Below, one piece after another: positions 16,878 to 24,353 of a stretch of 28,291 nucleotides of DNA. The position numbers and the translations under genes are program-made. This DNA comes from Porcipelethomonas sp964621265. GTDB taxonomy: Bacteria; Bacillota; Clostridia; Oscillospirales; Ruminococcaceae. A model generated the notes under the pieces. That model ran no database searches and was not told where the DNA came from. It saw only the letters and a list, made by a program, of their open reading frames with translations. Numbering within the stretch: position 1 is the stretch's first letter; every line of letters starts with the position of its first letter. The DNA lies in assembly GCA_964621265.1 (NCBI GenBank), contig CAZULQ010000024.1:1-28291 (forward strand), read 5' to 3'.

Positions 16878-16933
16878 TTAATAATCCGCCTTTTTATTAT
16901 TTTCTTCGATACTTTAAAGCAATACATATAATC

Positions 16934-16962
16934 ATTTTACAATATTATACTATTTTTGTCAA
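16934..16962 (-). promoter_or_regulatory. Promoter of secA
   Basis: On the - strand, TTGACA (16962-16957), 17-base spacer, TAAAAT (16939-16934), five of six matches at -10. Predicted start near 16927, about 50 bases before the secA ATG. It begins about 20 bases after the stop of the upstream gene. Confidence 0.75.
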
Positions 16963-16982
16963 TACATTCCGTCAGAAAACAA

Positions 16983-17348
16983 TCATGGCGAACGATTCCC
17001 CGGTAATCCAATCAGAAAATATTCATACAGAGCATCATTTTCAATGTCATACGCTCCTGTGAACAATGAATCACACGGTGTCTCGGTTCCTTCAAAATTA
17101 TCATTTTCAGAACACTGCTTTGAAAGACATGCCGATATATATAACTGAACATACCGCTTTATACGGCTGCTCTGTATTTTTTCCCTGGCAAGATTCTTCT
17201 CAGCCAACGGATTGTCGGGCTGCTCAACTATGTCATTTTCACTGGTCGGAGCATAAACAGCATAAACATACTGCCCGTTTCCCGAAAAGCAGAGAATACA
17301 CATCGCTGCCGCTGCAACCATATAGGTTAGCGGACGAAATATCTTCAT
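16983..17348 (-). CDS. Small secreted protein of unknown function
   Basis: A 121-residue protein I do not recognise. Residues about 5-30 form a signal peptide or single membrane anchor (TYMVAAAAMCILCFSG, then YVYAVYAP). The remainder is polar and acidic, with three cysteines (ACLSKQC and PCDSL) and no clear domain. A TTG lies two codons upstream; I chose the ATG at 17348 because GGAAAG sits eight bases before it. The Shine-Dalgarno overlaps the last codons of nth and the ATG falls two bases after the nth stop, so its translation is linked to nth. No terminator is visible after it. Confidence 0.7.
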   Translation of the reverse strand: MKIFRPLTYMVAAAAMCILCFSGNGQYVYAVYAPTSENDIVEQPDNPLAEKNLAREKIQSSRIKRYVQLYISACLSKQCSENDNFEGTETPCDSLFTGAYDIENDALYEYFLIGLPGNRSP

Positions 17349-17350
17349 AA

Positions 17351-17989
17351 TCAATTCTTTCCTTTTTTATTGTATTTGCAGAAATCCGCACAGACGCACT
17401 CTCCGCAGAGCGGTTTTCTCGCACTGCACACGTCACGTCCGAACTGCACTATTCTATGGCAGAAATCCGATGATTTTTCAGGTGGTATCAGCGGAAGCAG
17501 GTCTTTTTCAACCTTCTGCGGCTCCTTATTTGCCGTAAGCCCTACTCTGCCTGTAATTCTTATAAAATGCGTATCGGTTACAATCGCAGGCTTTCCCCAC
17601 ACATCTCCCATCATGAGATTGGCAGTTTTGCGGCCGATACCTGAAATCGTCAGAAGGTCATCCATATTATCAGGGACCTGTCCGCCAAAATTACAGAGAA
17701 GTTGATTCGCCATTTCCTTTATGCTTTTTGCTTTGGCACGGAAAAATCCACACGGTCTGACAGCCTCCTCAAGCTCTGTTATATCAGCGTCTGCGAAAGC
17801 CTCAAGCGTCGGATATTTTTCAAACAGCGTTTCTGTTACAACGTTAACCCTTGCATCTGTACACTGCGCTGAAAGCCTTGCAGCAATCATAAGCTCATAA
17901 GGATGAGTGTAATTGAGTGAACATGAAGCATCAGGATAAAGCTCTTCGAGCGTGCTGCACAGCAGAAGTGCACGTTCCTTTTTAGTCAT
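17351..17989 (-). CDS. nth: Endonuclease III (DNA glycosylase/AP lyase)
   Basis: A 212-residue Nth that removes oxidised pyrimidines and nicks abasic sites in base excision repair. The helix-hairpin-helix with catalytic lysine reads ISGIGRKTANLMMG (Lys121), and the catalytic aspartate is in VTDTHFIR (Asp139). The [4Fe-4S] cluster loop is complete: Cys188-x6-Cys195-x2-Cys198-x5-Cys204. The N-terminal substrate-binding region contains ARLSAQCTD. The start overlaps the Nudix stop by eight bases (ATGACTAA). Pairing with a Nudix enzyme is compatible with a shared oxidative-damage role but does not prove it. Confidence 0.97.
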   Translation of the reverse strand: MTKKERALLLCSTLEELYPDASCSLNYTHPYELMIAARLSAQCTDARVNVVTETLFEKYPTLEAFADADITELEEAVRPCGFFRAKAKSIKEMANQLLCNFGGQVPDNMDDLLTISGIGRKTANLMMGDVWGKPAIVTDTHFIRITGRVGLTANKEPQKVEKDLLPLIPPEKSSDFCHRIVQFGRDVCSARKPLCGECVCADFCKYNKKGKN

Positions 17990-18386
17990 ACATCTTATCC
18001 GCCTTTGTCAGAACAACTCTGTCCTGAGGATAATTCAGAAGCCGGAGCGCTTCTGCATAAGGAACAAGCCAGCTTCCGAAAACTTCGTTTTCCTGCAGTT
18101 TTATATCATGAGTAAAAAACTCATTGCAGAAATATACACAATGCTTGAGAATCCTGTTGTCCCTGACATAGGAATAATACTGCCTCGTGTTTACATCAAC
18201 CTCTATTTTAAGACCCGTTTCCTCAAACACTTCTCTTTCGGCAGTTTCCTTTTCAGTTTCATTTTCTTCGATATGTCCCTTCGGAAAACCGATATGTCCG
18301 CTGTCATTTTTTATAAGCAGATATTTTTTTACGCCGTTTTCACGGATAAACATTACACTTCCGCATGTTTTTTCTTCAACGTACAC
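17982..18386 (-). CDS. Nudix hydrolase, Ap4A-hydrolase-like
   Basis: A 134-residue Nudix hydrolase with a perfect Nudix box, GHIEENE then REVFEETGL (Gly37 to Leu59, matching GX5EX7REUXEEXGU). The N-terminal EEKTCGSVMF followed by IGFPKGH resembles bacterial diadenosine tetraphosphate (Ap4A) hydrolases, but substrate cannot be fixed from sequence. An in-frame ATG exists five codons upstream (18401). I prefer the GTG at 18386-18384 because GGAGGG lies six bases before it and would be inside the gene otherwise. It heads the operon with nth and the small secreted protein. Confidence 0.9.
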   Translation of the reverse strand: MYVEEKTCGSVMFIRENGVKKYLLIKNDSGHIGFPKGHIEENETEKETAEREVFEETGLKIEVDVNTRQYYSYVRDNRILKHCVYFCNEFFTHDIKLQENEVFGSWLVPYAEALRLLNYPQDRVVLTKADKMYD

Positions 18387-18418
18387 ACATATCCCTCCCA
18401 TTTTGACATACTACATTT

Positions 18419-18447
18419 ATTATACCACTAAATGCAAATAATTGCAA
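18419..18447 (-). promoter_or_regulatory. Promoter of Nudix-nth operon
   Basis: On the - strand, TTGCAA (18447-18442), 17-base spacer, TATAAT (18424-18419), with an extended -10 (TGGTATAAT). Predicted start near 18412, about 25 bases before the GTG start. Confidence 0.7.
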
Positions 18448-18519
18448 CCGGAATTTTGTACATTTTATGCTATGCATTTATACTAATAAAAAAGCGGTAA
18501 ATCCGTACATTTTAACAGA

Positions 18520-18548
18520 TTGACATATACTTTTGTATAATATATAAT
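18520..18548 (+). promoter_or_regulatory. Promoter of the dockerin metallopeptidase-like gene
   Basis: TTGACA (18520-18525), 17-base spacer, TATAAT (18543-18548), a perfect sigma-A consensus. A second TATAAT at 18536 is too close to be used with this -35. Predicted start near 18555; AAAGGAGA precedes the ATG at 18584. Confidence 0.85.
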
Positions 18549-18583
18549 TAAAATACATTAAAATGATATAAAAAGGAGAAATT

Positions 18584-21361
18584 ATGTACAAATTCAAAAA
18601 GAGACTCATAGCCTTGCTTTCTGCGGCAGCTATGACAACGACATTTATGTATCCTATGGCAGGCACAGCCGCCGAGGAACAGTATTTAGTCCGTGACCCG
18701 TTCTATAACTACGGCAGCGGCTACAACTATTACGAATCCGAGCATTTCCAGTTTATCTGGGGCAACAGCGGTGATGCTTCAAAGGTAACTCAGGAATTCC
18801 TTGCCGGAAATGCAAAAAATCTTGAGGACTGCTGGAATGTTTACATGCAGGACCTTGAAATGGCGGCACCGTCACAGTCAGTAAACCTTTCTCTCCGTGA
18901 CGGAAACCACTACAAAACAAACATCTACATTTCGGGAACAGGTCTTGACGGCATGACGGACGACTGGGCATATATGTCCTACGACTCGGGCGGATACGCC
19001 TATATGTTCTGCTGTGTTGACTCAATGCAGTACAATCCTCCGTCATGGGTACTTCCTCACGAATTCGGACACGTTGTAACAGCGCATCAGCTCGGCTGGA
19101 ACACAAACAAATATTCCTATGCATGGTGGGAGGCAATGGGTAACTGGTTCAGAGAACAGTATCTGTACAGCGACTACTCAACTGATGAAACCGGTTTCGG
19201 CACAGACTTCTTTGAAACATATCTCAAAAATTCAAGTCTCACCTTCCCATGCGGACGTGACTATTATGCGGCATGGCCGTTTTTACAGTACTTAACCGAA
19301 AACCCTGACAACCTCGAAGGCTATGGCTCAGACTTTATGAAAACCATGCTTCAGCAGGGACAGGTTGATGAATATCCGCTTGACATGGTTGAGCGTTTAG
19401 CGCCTGCCGACCTTAAAGATACGCTCGGACACTTCGCAAAGAGAATCGCATCACTCGATTTTGAAAATGGTGATGCATACCGTTCAAGATTAAATCAGCT
19501 TCTCCAGAGCGGAAGCTGGAACTGGCAGCAGATTTACACAATGGCAGAACCTGTTGCAGGACAGCCAAATACATATCAGGTTCCGACTGAACGTGCACCT
19601 CAGCACGCAGGTCTGAACATTATCCCTCTTAACGTTACAGGCAGTACAATTTCAGTAAAGCTCAATGGTCTTACAAACATTGAAGGTGCTGACTGGAGAG
19701 CATGTATCGTACAGTGTCTGAGCGACGGAACATTCAGATATTCCGACCTTTTCTCAGACGGCGAAACATGTACTGTAAATACTGAAGCAAACCTTTCAGC
19801 CGCTTATGTTTCTGTTGTTGCAACACCTGACAACAACACATACACAAAGGTTGGTCTGCCATACGGTCCCGACTCTGAATTTGCAGAATCGAATTTTGGT
19901 TTCAATGATAAACAGCAGTATCCTTACTCACTTACAATTGACGGCGCTGATATCAAAAAGCGTACAGTTGTGACAGGTCAGAACTGGTGGGAATCATACC
20001 ACAACCATTCAAACGGCGGCGGTCTTGTTTCAGACAATGCAACAGTTGACAGCACAGTTTATGTCGCTCCGGACGCTATGGTTCTCGGAAGCGCTAAGGT
20101 TACAGGAAATGCAAGAATCGAAGACCATGCGGTCGTCCAGGATTCAGCAACAGTTTCAGACAACGCTGTAATCTCAGGCTACGCAATAATTGCTGAAAAC
20201 GCTACAATTTCCGGGAATGTCCGTGTTGATGATTATGCTCTTGTAATGGGCAGAGCCAATGTCAGCGGAAACGCAAAGGTTATCGAAAGTGCATGCGTTT
20301 ACGGCGAATACAAGATGACAGATTATGCCGTTGCAAAGGGTATGGCTTTCTGTATGGCAAACGGAAGCATCTCAGGACAGGGAGCCGTTGACGGCGACTA
20401 TTATGATGACGGCGGAAAGACTGTCACAAAGGGTACTGCATTCGGCTGGGTTTCAGCACAGTCATACGTTGACGCTCTGGGATATACTGATGGTCTTATC
20501 AATGCCTACGACTTCGGTTCTGACAGCAGTCTTTCATTCAAGGACAGATACACTTCAACCTATGGCTCGACATATGGCAATCCATTATGGGAAAATGAAC
20601 GCACTTCAGCAAGCGGCGTTCTGACGCTCGACGGTAAAGATGACTTTGCAGCTCTCGACAGAAGCGTGCTTTACACAGATGATATGGAAATTCAGCTTGC
20701 TGTACTCCCAAGAAGCGGTGAAAACGGACAGACAATTCTCCATCTCGGAAACAAAGATGCTTACATAAAGCTTGTTTCAGCAAACAGCAACGGTAATGCA
20801 GAGGTTATCTTCTCTGACGGAAACAACGTTCAGAGCATTTCCACAGCAAAGCCGCTTGAACTCGGAAAATGGGCTGTTATAAGAGTGATTCTCAACGGCG
20901 ATACAGCAAAGCTTGTTATTAACAACGAAGAAACAAGCGGTAATATAACACTTAATCCTGACGATATCGCAAGCGCAGTAAACACTTCTGACGGCACAGC
21001 GGCTTACAGACTCGGCGCAGACAACAATTCAGAAAACTGTTTCAATGGTTCTGTGGATTTCATAAGATTTTTCAGCAAAGAAGTGACAGCACCTTCAGAG
21101 ACCTACACAGGTGCTGAAGATGTTACTGTTCCAGTAAACGAAACACTTATCGGTGACACAGATTTCGACGACGATGTTGACGTTTTCGACGCTATCGTAC
21201 TGAGAAGAAATATTATGGCACCTAAAGATAACACAAAACTTTCAGCGGCATGCGACATCAATTCAGACGGACAGCTGAATGTTGCAGATGCAGTTATGCT
21301 TCAGAATTATCTCACAAAAAAGCTTGACGCTTTCCCGGGCGGAACTCATAACACATACTAA
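18584..21361 (+). CDS. Secreted dockerin protein: metallopeptidase-like, beta-helix and LamG-like domains
   Basis: A 925-residue secreted multidomain protein. Residues 1-30 are a signal peptide (likely cut after AGTAA). Residues about 35-320 form a peptidase-like domain with HEFGH at 159-163 and Glu183 in WWEAMGNW, which gives the HExxH-x19-E spacing of gluzincin zinc peptidases; the overall pattern recalls DUF6055. A beta-rich linker (about 340-450) follows. Residues about 484-605 show hexapeptide-type repeats (ATVSDNAVISGYAIIAENAT) expected to fold as a left-handed beta-helix. Residues about 637-833 look like a LamG/concanavalin-type jelly roll. The C-terminus (857-915) is a type I dockerin with two calcium loops, ligands Asp858, 860, 862, 864, 866, 869 and Asp891, Asn893, Asp895, Asn899, Asp902. 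It is probably a cellulosome-type component; the substrate (peptide or glycoprotein) is unknown. Confidence 0.88.
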   Translation: MYKFKKRLIALLSAAAMTTTFMYPMAGTAAEEQYLVRDPFYNYGSGYNYYESEHFQFIWGNSGDASKVTQEFLAGNAKNLEDCWNVYMQDLEMAAPSQSVNLSLRDGNHYKTNIYISGTGLDGMTDDWAYMSYDSGGYAYMFCCVDSMQYNPPSWVLPHEFGHVVTAHQLGWNTNKYSYAWWEAMGNWFREQYLYSDYSTDETGFGTDFFETYLKNSSLTFPCGRDYYAAWPFLQYLTENPDNLEGYGSDFMKTMLQQGQVDEYPLDMVERLAPADLKDTLGHFAKRIASLDFENGDAYRSRLNQLLQSGSWNWQQIYTMAEPVAGQPNTYQVPTERAPQHAGLNIIPLNVTGSTISVKLNGLTNIEGADWRACIVQCLSDGTFRYSDLFSDGETCTVNTEANLSAAYVSVVATPDNNTYTKVGLPYGPDSEFAESNFGFNDKQQYPYSLTIDGADIKKRTVVTGQNWWESYHNHSNGGGLVSDNATVDSTVYVAPDAMVLGSAKVTGNARIEDHAVVQDSATVSDNAVISGYAIIAENATISGNVRVDDYALVMGRANVSGNAKVIESACVYGEYKMTDYAVAKGMAFCMANGSISGQGAVDGDYYDDGGKTVTKGTAFGWVSAQSYVDALGYTDGLINAYDFGSDSSLSFKDRYTSTYGSTYGNPLWENERTSASGVLTLDGKDDFAALDRSVLYTDDMEIQLAVLPRSGENGQTILHLGNKDAYIKLVSANSNGNAEVIFSDGNNVQSISTAKPLELGKWAVIRVILNGDTAKLVINNEETSGNITLNPDDIASAVNTSDGTAAYRLGADNNSENCFNGSVDFIRFFSKEVTAPSETYTGAEDVTVPVNETLIGDTDFDDDVDVFDAIVLRRNIMAPKDNTKLSAACDINSDGQLNVADAVMLQNYLTKKLDAFPGGTHNTY

Positions 21362-21364
21362 TAC

Positions 21365-21399
21365 AAAAAGTGACTGCATTATATATGCAGTCACTTTTT
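21365..21399 (+). terminator. Terminator of the dockerin protein gene
   Basis: A perfect 15-base-pair stem, 21365-21379 with 21385-21399, around the loop TATAT; the T-run forms the 3' side of the stem and its continuation. It begins four bases after the stop codon. It is also T-flanked on the other strand and may back up the next hairpin for the convergent gene. Confidence 0.9.
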
Positions 21400-21412
21400 A
21401 TTATAAAACAGG

Positions 21413-21439
21413 AAAAGGACTGCATAAAGCAGTCCTTTT
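21413..21439 (-). terminator. Terminator of the cohesin-like lipoprotein gene
   Basis: Perfect 11-base-pair stem AAAAGGACTGC (21413-21423) and GCAGTCCTTTT (21429-21439), loop ATAAA. It lies just after the lipoprotein stop codon on the - strand and is followed there by a T-rich stretch. Its ACTGC core resembles the neighbouring hairpin. Confidence 0.8.
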
Positions 21440-21444
21440 GAATT

Positions 21445-22371
21445 TTATTGTACATTCTGTGTTGTTAAAGCATTCACGAAGTCAGCACCCTTTGAACCGC
21501 CAACGTATTCAAGAGCATCGCTGTCATAGCCGAATCTGAATACACAAGCACAGATACCAGGGTTATTCTTCATCTGGAATGTAACTGTAACTTCATCACC
21601 GGGATTACCGCTTACGCAGTCAGCCTTAACCTGGAAACCATCTGTAAAGTCTTTCTGTTCAGCAGTACCGCCAACAACAACAGCACCGTCAATACCTGAT
21701 ACATCATCAAGTGATACACCCTTGATATTTGCAAAGTCGAGCCATTCAAGAGTAATCGGATATGTACCGTTTGCTGTTGTTTCCTTAATCTTGAATGTAG
21801 CTGTAATAAACTCACCTTCAAAATTAAAGTCGCCGTTGAGGTTCATCCAGAAAGCCTGCTGAATCTTCTTTGTACCTGATGATTCAACAACAGCAGAGTT
21901 TCCGCCTTCGTTTGAATCTGCGTTATTATTTCCGTCTGCATTTACGTCACCTTCAGCAGCATTGTTACCGCCTTCAGGAACGTTACCGCCATCTGAGTTG
22001 CCACCTTCGCCGGCATTGCTGTCAACTGCGCTGATTTCCATGTCAACGTTATCTACGATTGAACCGTTTTCATCAACAATCGGACTTTCGCCGCCCTGTG
22101 ATTCCTGAGGGTCCTGTTCAACAGGGTCCTGCTCAACAGGTGCTTCCTGTGGGTCCTGGCCAAGCTCACCAACATAACCTTGTGTAAATTCTTCAATCTT
22201 AAACTGATCCTGCATCATTTCTGTTGCTTCTTCAGGTGTAAGTGTTGCAACCTTAATATCCTCTGCAGTTTTGCCGCCCTTGTCTTCGCCGTCATCTGAA
22301 CAAGCAGACATTGAAACAGCCATAGCACAGATTGTCATAATAGCTATTATTTTCTTCTTTATATCCAACAT
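21445..22371 (-). CDS. Lipoprotein with a permuted cohesin-like module
   Basis: A 308-residue predicted lipoprotein. The signal peptide ends at AVSMSAC, so Cys24 would be lipidated and anchor the protein to the outer face of the membrane. A short N-domain (about 36-70) is followed by low-complexity linkers rich in Gln-Asp-Pro (72-92) and Gly/Asn (120-160). The C-terminal part looks like a type I cohesin with swapped halves. Residues about 168-236 (GEFITATFKIKE, YPITLEWLDFANI, GIDGAVVVGG) match the second half of cohesins. Residues about 246-302 (GNPGDEVTVTFQMKNNPGI, FRFGYDSDALEYVG) match the first half. The stop codon is clean and a terminator follows, so no second half is missing through sequence loss at the edge. 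Dockerin binding is inferred only. Confidence 0.82.
   Translation of the reverse strand: MLDIKKKIIAIMTICAMAVSMSACSDDGEDKGGKTAEDIKVATLTPEEATEMMQDQFKIEEFTQGYVGELGQDPQEAPVEQDPVEQDPQESQGGESPIVDENGSIVDNVDMEISAVDSNAGEGGNSDGGNVPEGGNNAAEGDVNADGNNNADSNEGGNSAVVESSGTKKIQQAFWMNLNGDFNFEGEFITATFKIKETTANGTYPITLEWLDFANIKGVSLDDVSGIDGAVVVGGTAEQKDFTDGFQVKADCVSGNPGDEVTVTFQMKNNPGICACVFRFGYDSDALEYVGGSKGADFVNALTTQNVQ
22109..22138 (-). repeat. Tandem 15-bp repeat in lipoprotein linker
   Basis: Two adjacent copies of GGGTCCTGYTCAACA (22109-22123 and 22124-22138), differing at one base, with a partial related copy of GGGTCCTG at 22151. They encode the EQDPV/EQDPQ units of the linker and could change in number by slippage. 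Confidence 0.7.
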
Positions 22372-22418
22372 TTTAAAATACTCCTTTAGTTATATAATTA
22401 ATTCAGACTTATGAACTA

Positions 22419-22447
22419 ATTATACACTTATTAACCCTATGTGTCAA
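22419..22447 (-). promoter_or_regulatory. Promoter of the cohesin-like lipoprotein gene
   Basis: On the - strand, TTGACA (22447-22442), 17-base spacer, TATAAT (22424-22419), a perfect sigma-A consensus just downstream of leuA. Predicted start near 22412; AAAGGAG at 22387-22381 precedes the ATG. No hairpin terminator separates it from leuA. Confidence 0.82.
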
Positions 22448-22475
22448 CCCTGTTTTTGTGACAATTAACTGAAAA

Positions 22476-24137
22476 TTATCCCAGAAGCATGTTGTTTACT
22501 GCGCTGAAAAGTGCCTTGAGTGAAGAATCAATAATATCAGTTTCGATTCCGACGCCCCAGAAATTGTTACCCTTTTCGTCAGTAATTCCAACATATGAAA
22601 CAGCTGTTGATGTATCGCCCTGTTCCATAGCATGCTCTGTATATGTATGGAGGTCATATTTAACGCCGAGCATTTTCATGAGTGCCTTGCTGACAGCGTT
22701 GAGACGACCGTTACCATTTGCCTTTTCATCAAGTGTTTCGCCCTTGTATTCAGCTGTAACATAAGCCTGGATTCCGTCCTTCTGAACGTAATGTGCTTCC
22801 TTGAAGGTTACAGGTGCCTGTTTATTGATAAATGCGTCAGCAAAAATATCATATACTTCAGCAGGCATAAGCTCTCTGTGAGCGTTGTCTGAAACATGCT
22901 TTACGAGGTAGCCAAAAGGTTCTCTCATCTTAGTCGGCATAATGATTCCGAACTGCTGTTCGAGAATATAGCCGATACCGCCCTTACCTGACTGGCTGTT
23001 GATTCTGATAACGTCAGTCTGGTATTCTCTGCCGACATGACCCGGGTCAATCGGGAGATATGGAACTGTCCAGTGCTGGCATTTCTTTTCTTCACGCCAC
23101 TTCATACCCTTTGCAATAGCGTCCTGATGTGAACCGCTGAACGCCGCAAATACAAGCTGTCCGCTGTATGGCTGACGCTCATAAACTCTCATGCCTGTAA
23201 TTCTCTCGTAAATTTCTGTGATTTCAGGCATATTTTCAAAGTTGAGCTGTGGGTCAACACCCTGTGAGAACATGTTCATACCGAGTGTGATAATATCAAC
23301 GTTACCTGTTCTTTCACCGTTACCGAAGAGTGTACCCTCAATTCTGTCAGCGCCAGCGAGCAGACCCATTTCACTGTCTGCAACAGCACAGCCTCTGTCG
23401 TTATGCGGATGGAGAGATACGATTACGTTTTCACGGTTTAAGAGGTTATCACACATATATTCAACCTGGTTTGCATAAACGTGTGGCATTGAGTGTGAAA
23501 CAGTTACAGGGAGGTTGATTACAACCTTATCATTTGGTGTAGGTTCCCAGATTTCGATAACCTTGTTACAGATTTCGAGAGCAAATTCAGGCTCTGTACC
23601 TGTAAAGCTTTCAGGTGAATATTCAAAACGATAGTTGCCGACTGCCTTTTCTCTGTACTGCTTACAGAGCTTAGCACCCATTATAGCAATATCAATGATT
23701 TCTTCCTTAGTCTTTCTGAACACCTGTTCACGCTGTGAAACAGATGTTGAGTTATAGAGGTGAACGATAACGTTCTTGGCGCCGTCGAGCGCTTCAAAAG
23801 TCTTCTTGATGATGTGTTCTCTTGACTGTGTCAGAACCTGGATTGTAACGTCATCAGGAATGAGCTTCCGTTCAATCAGCGCACGGCAGAATTCATATTC
23901 TGTCTCTGAAGCGGCAGGAAAGCCTACTTCAATTTCCTTGAAGCCGATTTTTACGAGATACTTGAAAAATTCAAGCTTTTCATCGAGAGTCATCGGATTG
24001 ATGAGCGCCTGGTTGCCGTCTCTGAGGTCAACACTGCACCAGATTGGCGCATGGTCTATGTAATCCTTCTGTGCCCATTTCATAGGCGGATTTTCAACGT
24101 TAAAATACTGTCTTGTGTACTTTTCAAAATTTTTCAT
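22476..24137 (-). CDS. leuA: 2-isopropylmalate synthase
   Basis: A 553-residue alpha-isopropylmalate synthase of the longer LeuA2 form, which condenses acetyl-CoA with 2-ketoisovalerate in the first committed step of leucine synthesis. The catalytic start of the TIM barrel is SVDLRDGNQAL (Arg39, Asp40). The metal-binding HxH is in SLHPHNDRGCAVAD, and the signature NGERTGNVDIITLG follows. The C-terminal 130 or so residues are the LeuA regulatory dimer domain that gives leucine feedback inhibition in the family. GAAAGGAAAG precedes the ATG. Expression is controlled by the upstream T-box. No other leu gene follows; a separate promoter and lipoprotein gene come next. Confidence 0.96.
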   Translation of the reverse strand: MKNFEKYTRQYFNVENPPMKWAQKDYIDHAPIWCSVDLRDGNQALINPMTLDEKLEFFKYLVKIGFKEIEVGFPAASETEYEFCRALIERKLIPDDVTIQVLTQSREHIIKKTFEALDGAKNVIVHLYNSTSVSQREQVFRKTKEEIIDIAIMGAKLCKQYREKAVGNYRFEYSPESFTGTEPEFALEICNKVIEIWEPTPNDKVVINLPVTVSHSMPHVYANQVEYMCDNLLNRENVIVSLHPHNDRGCAVADSEMGLLAGADRIEGTLFGNGERTGNVDIITLGMNMFSQGVDPQLNFENMPEITEIYERITGMRVYERQPYSGQLVFAAFSGSHQDAIAKGMKWREEKKCQHWTVPYLPIDPGHVGREYQTDVIRINSQSGKGGIGYILEQQFGIIMPTKMREPFGYLVKHVSDNAHRELMPAEVYDIFADAFINKQAPVTFKEAHYVQKDGIQAYVTAEYKGETLDEKANGNGRLNAVSKALMKMLGVKYDLHTYTEHAMEQGDTSTAVSYVGITDEKGNNFWGVGIETDIIDSSLKALFSAVNNMLLG

Positions 24138-24353
24138 TACACATCTTTCCTTTCAAGATTTTAAATTTAGACAATACCACACAAAGATTGTGCGAAAGAT
24201 GATTAGCAAGATTTTTTGTCAGATTGTATATAAATTTTGAAGGCATACTGGCGTATGTCAAGAAATTTATGTGCAGGATGACGGAAAATTTGCAATCAGA
24301 TTTTGTGCAAAGCCATCAGGCGTGCTTTGTGAGGTGTTGTCTACAGGTGCAAC
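24138..24353 (-). other. Long leader between T-box terminator and leuA
   Basis: This 216-base stretch holds no gene on either strand that I can support. It contains an imperfect hairpin at 24230-24270: outer arms ATAAATTT/AAATTTAT, then TGA/TCA, then CATAC/GTATG around TGGC. A smaller CAAAGC/GCTTTG inverted repeat lies near 24308-24330. A TTGACA at 24263-24258 on the - strand lacks a well-spaced -10 box. Confidence 0.5.

Noticed and set aside
20044..20420. Degenerate repeats in the dockerin gene considered as a DNA repeat or CRISPR
   Set aside because: The periodicity is in the protein (six-residue beta-helix turns) with variable codons; there are no identical repeats or uniform spacers.
18584..22371. 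The dockerin/lipoprotein region as a mobile island
   Set aside because: No integrase, transposase, tRNA or direct repeats flank it, and base composition and promoter style match the neighbours.
24258..24263. TTGACA on the - strand upstream of leuA as a second leuA promoter
   Set aside because: No -10 box is found 16-18 bases downstream; the nearest AT-rich hexamers are badly spaced.
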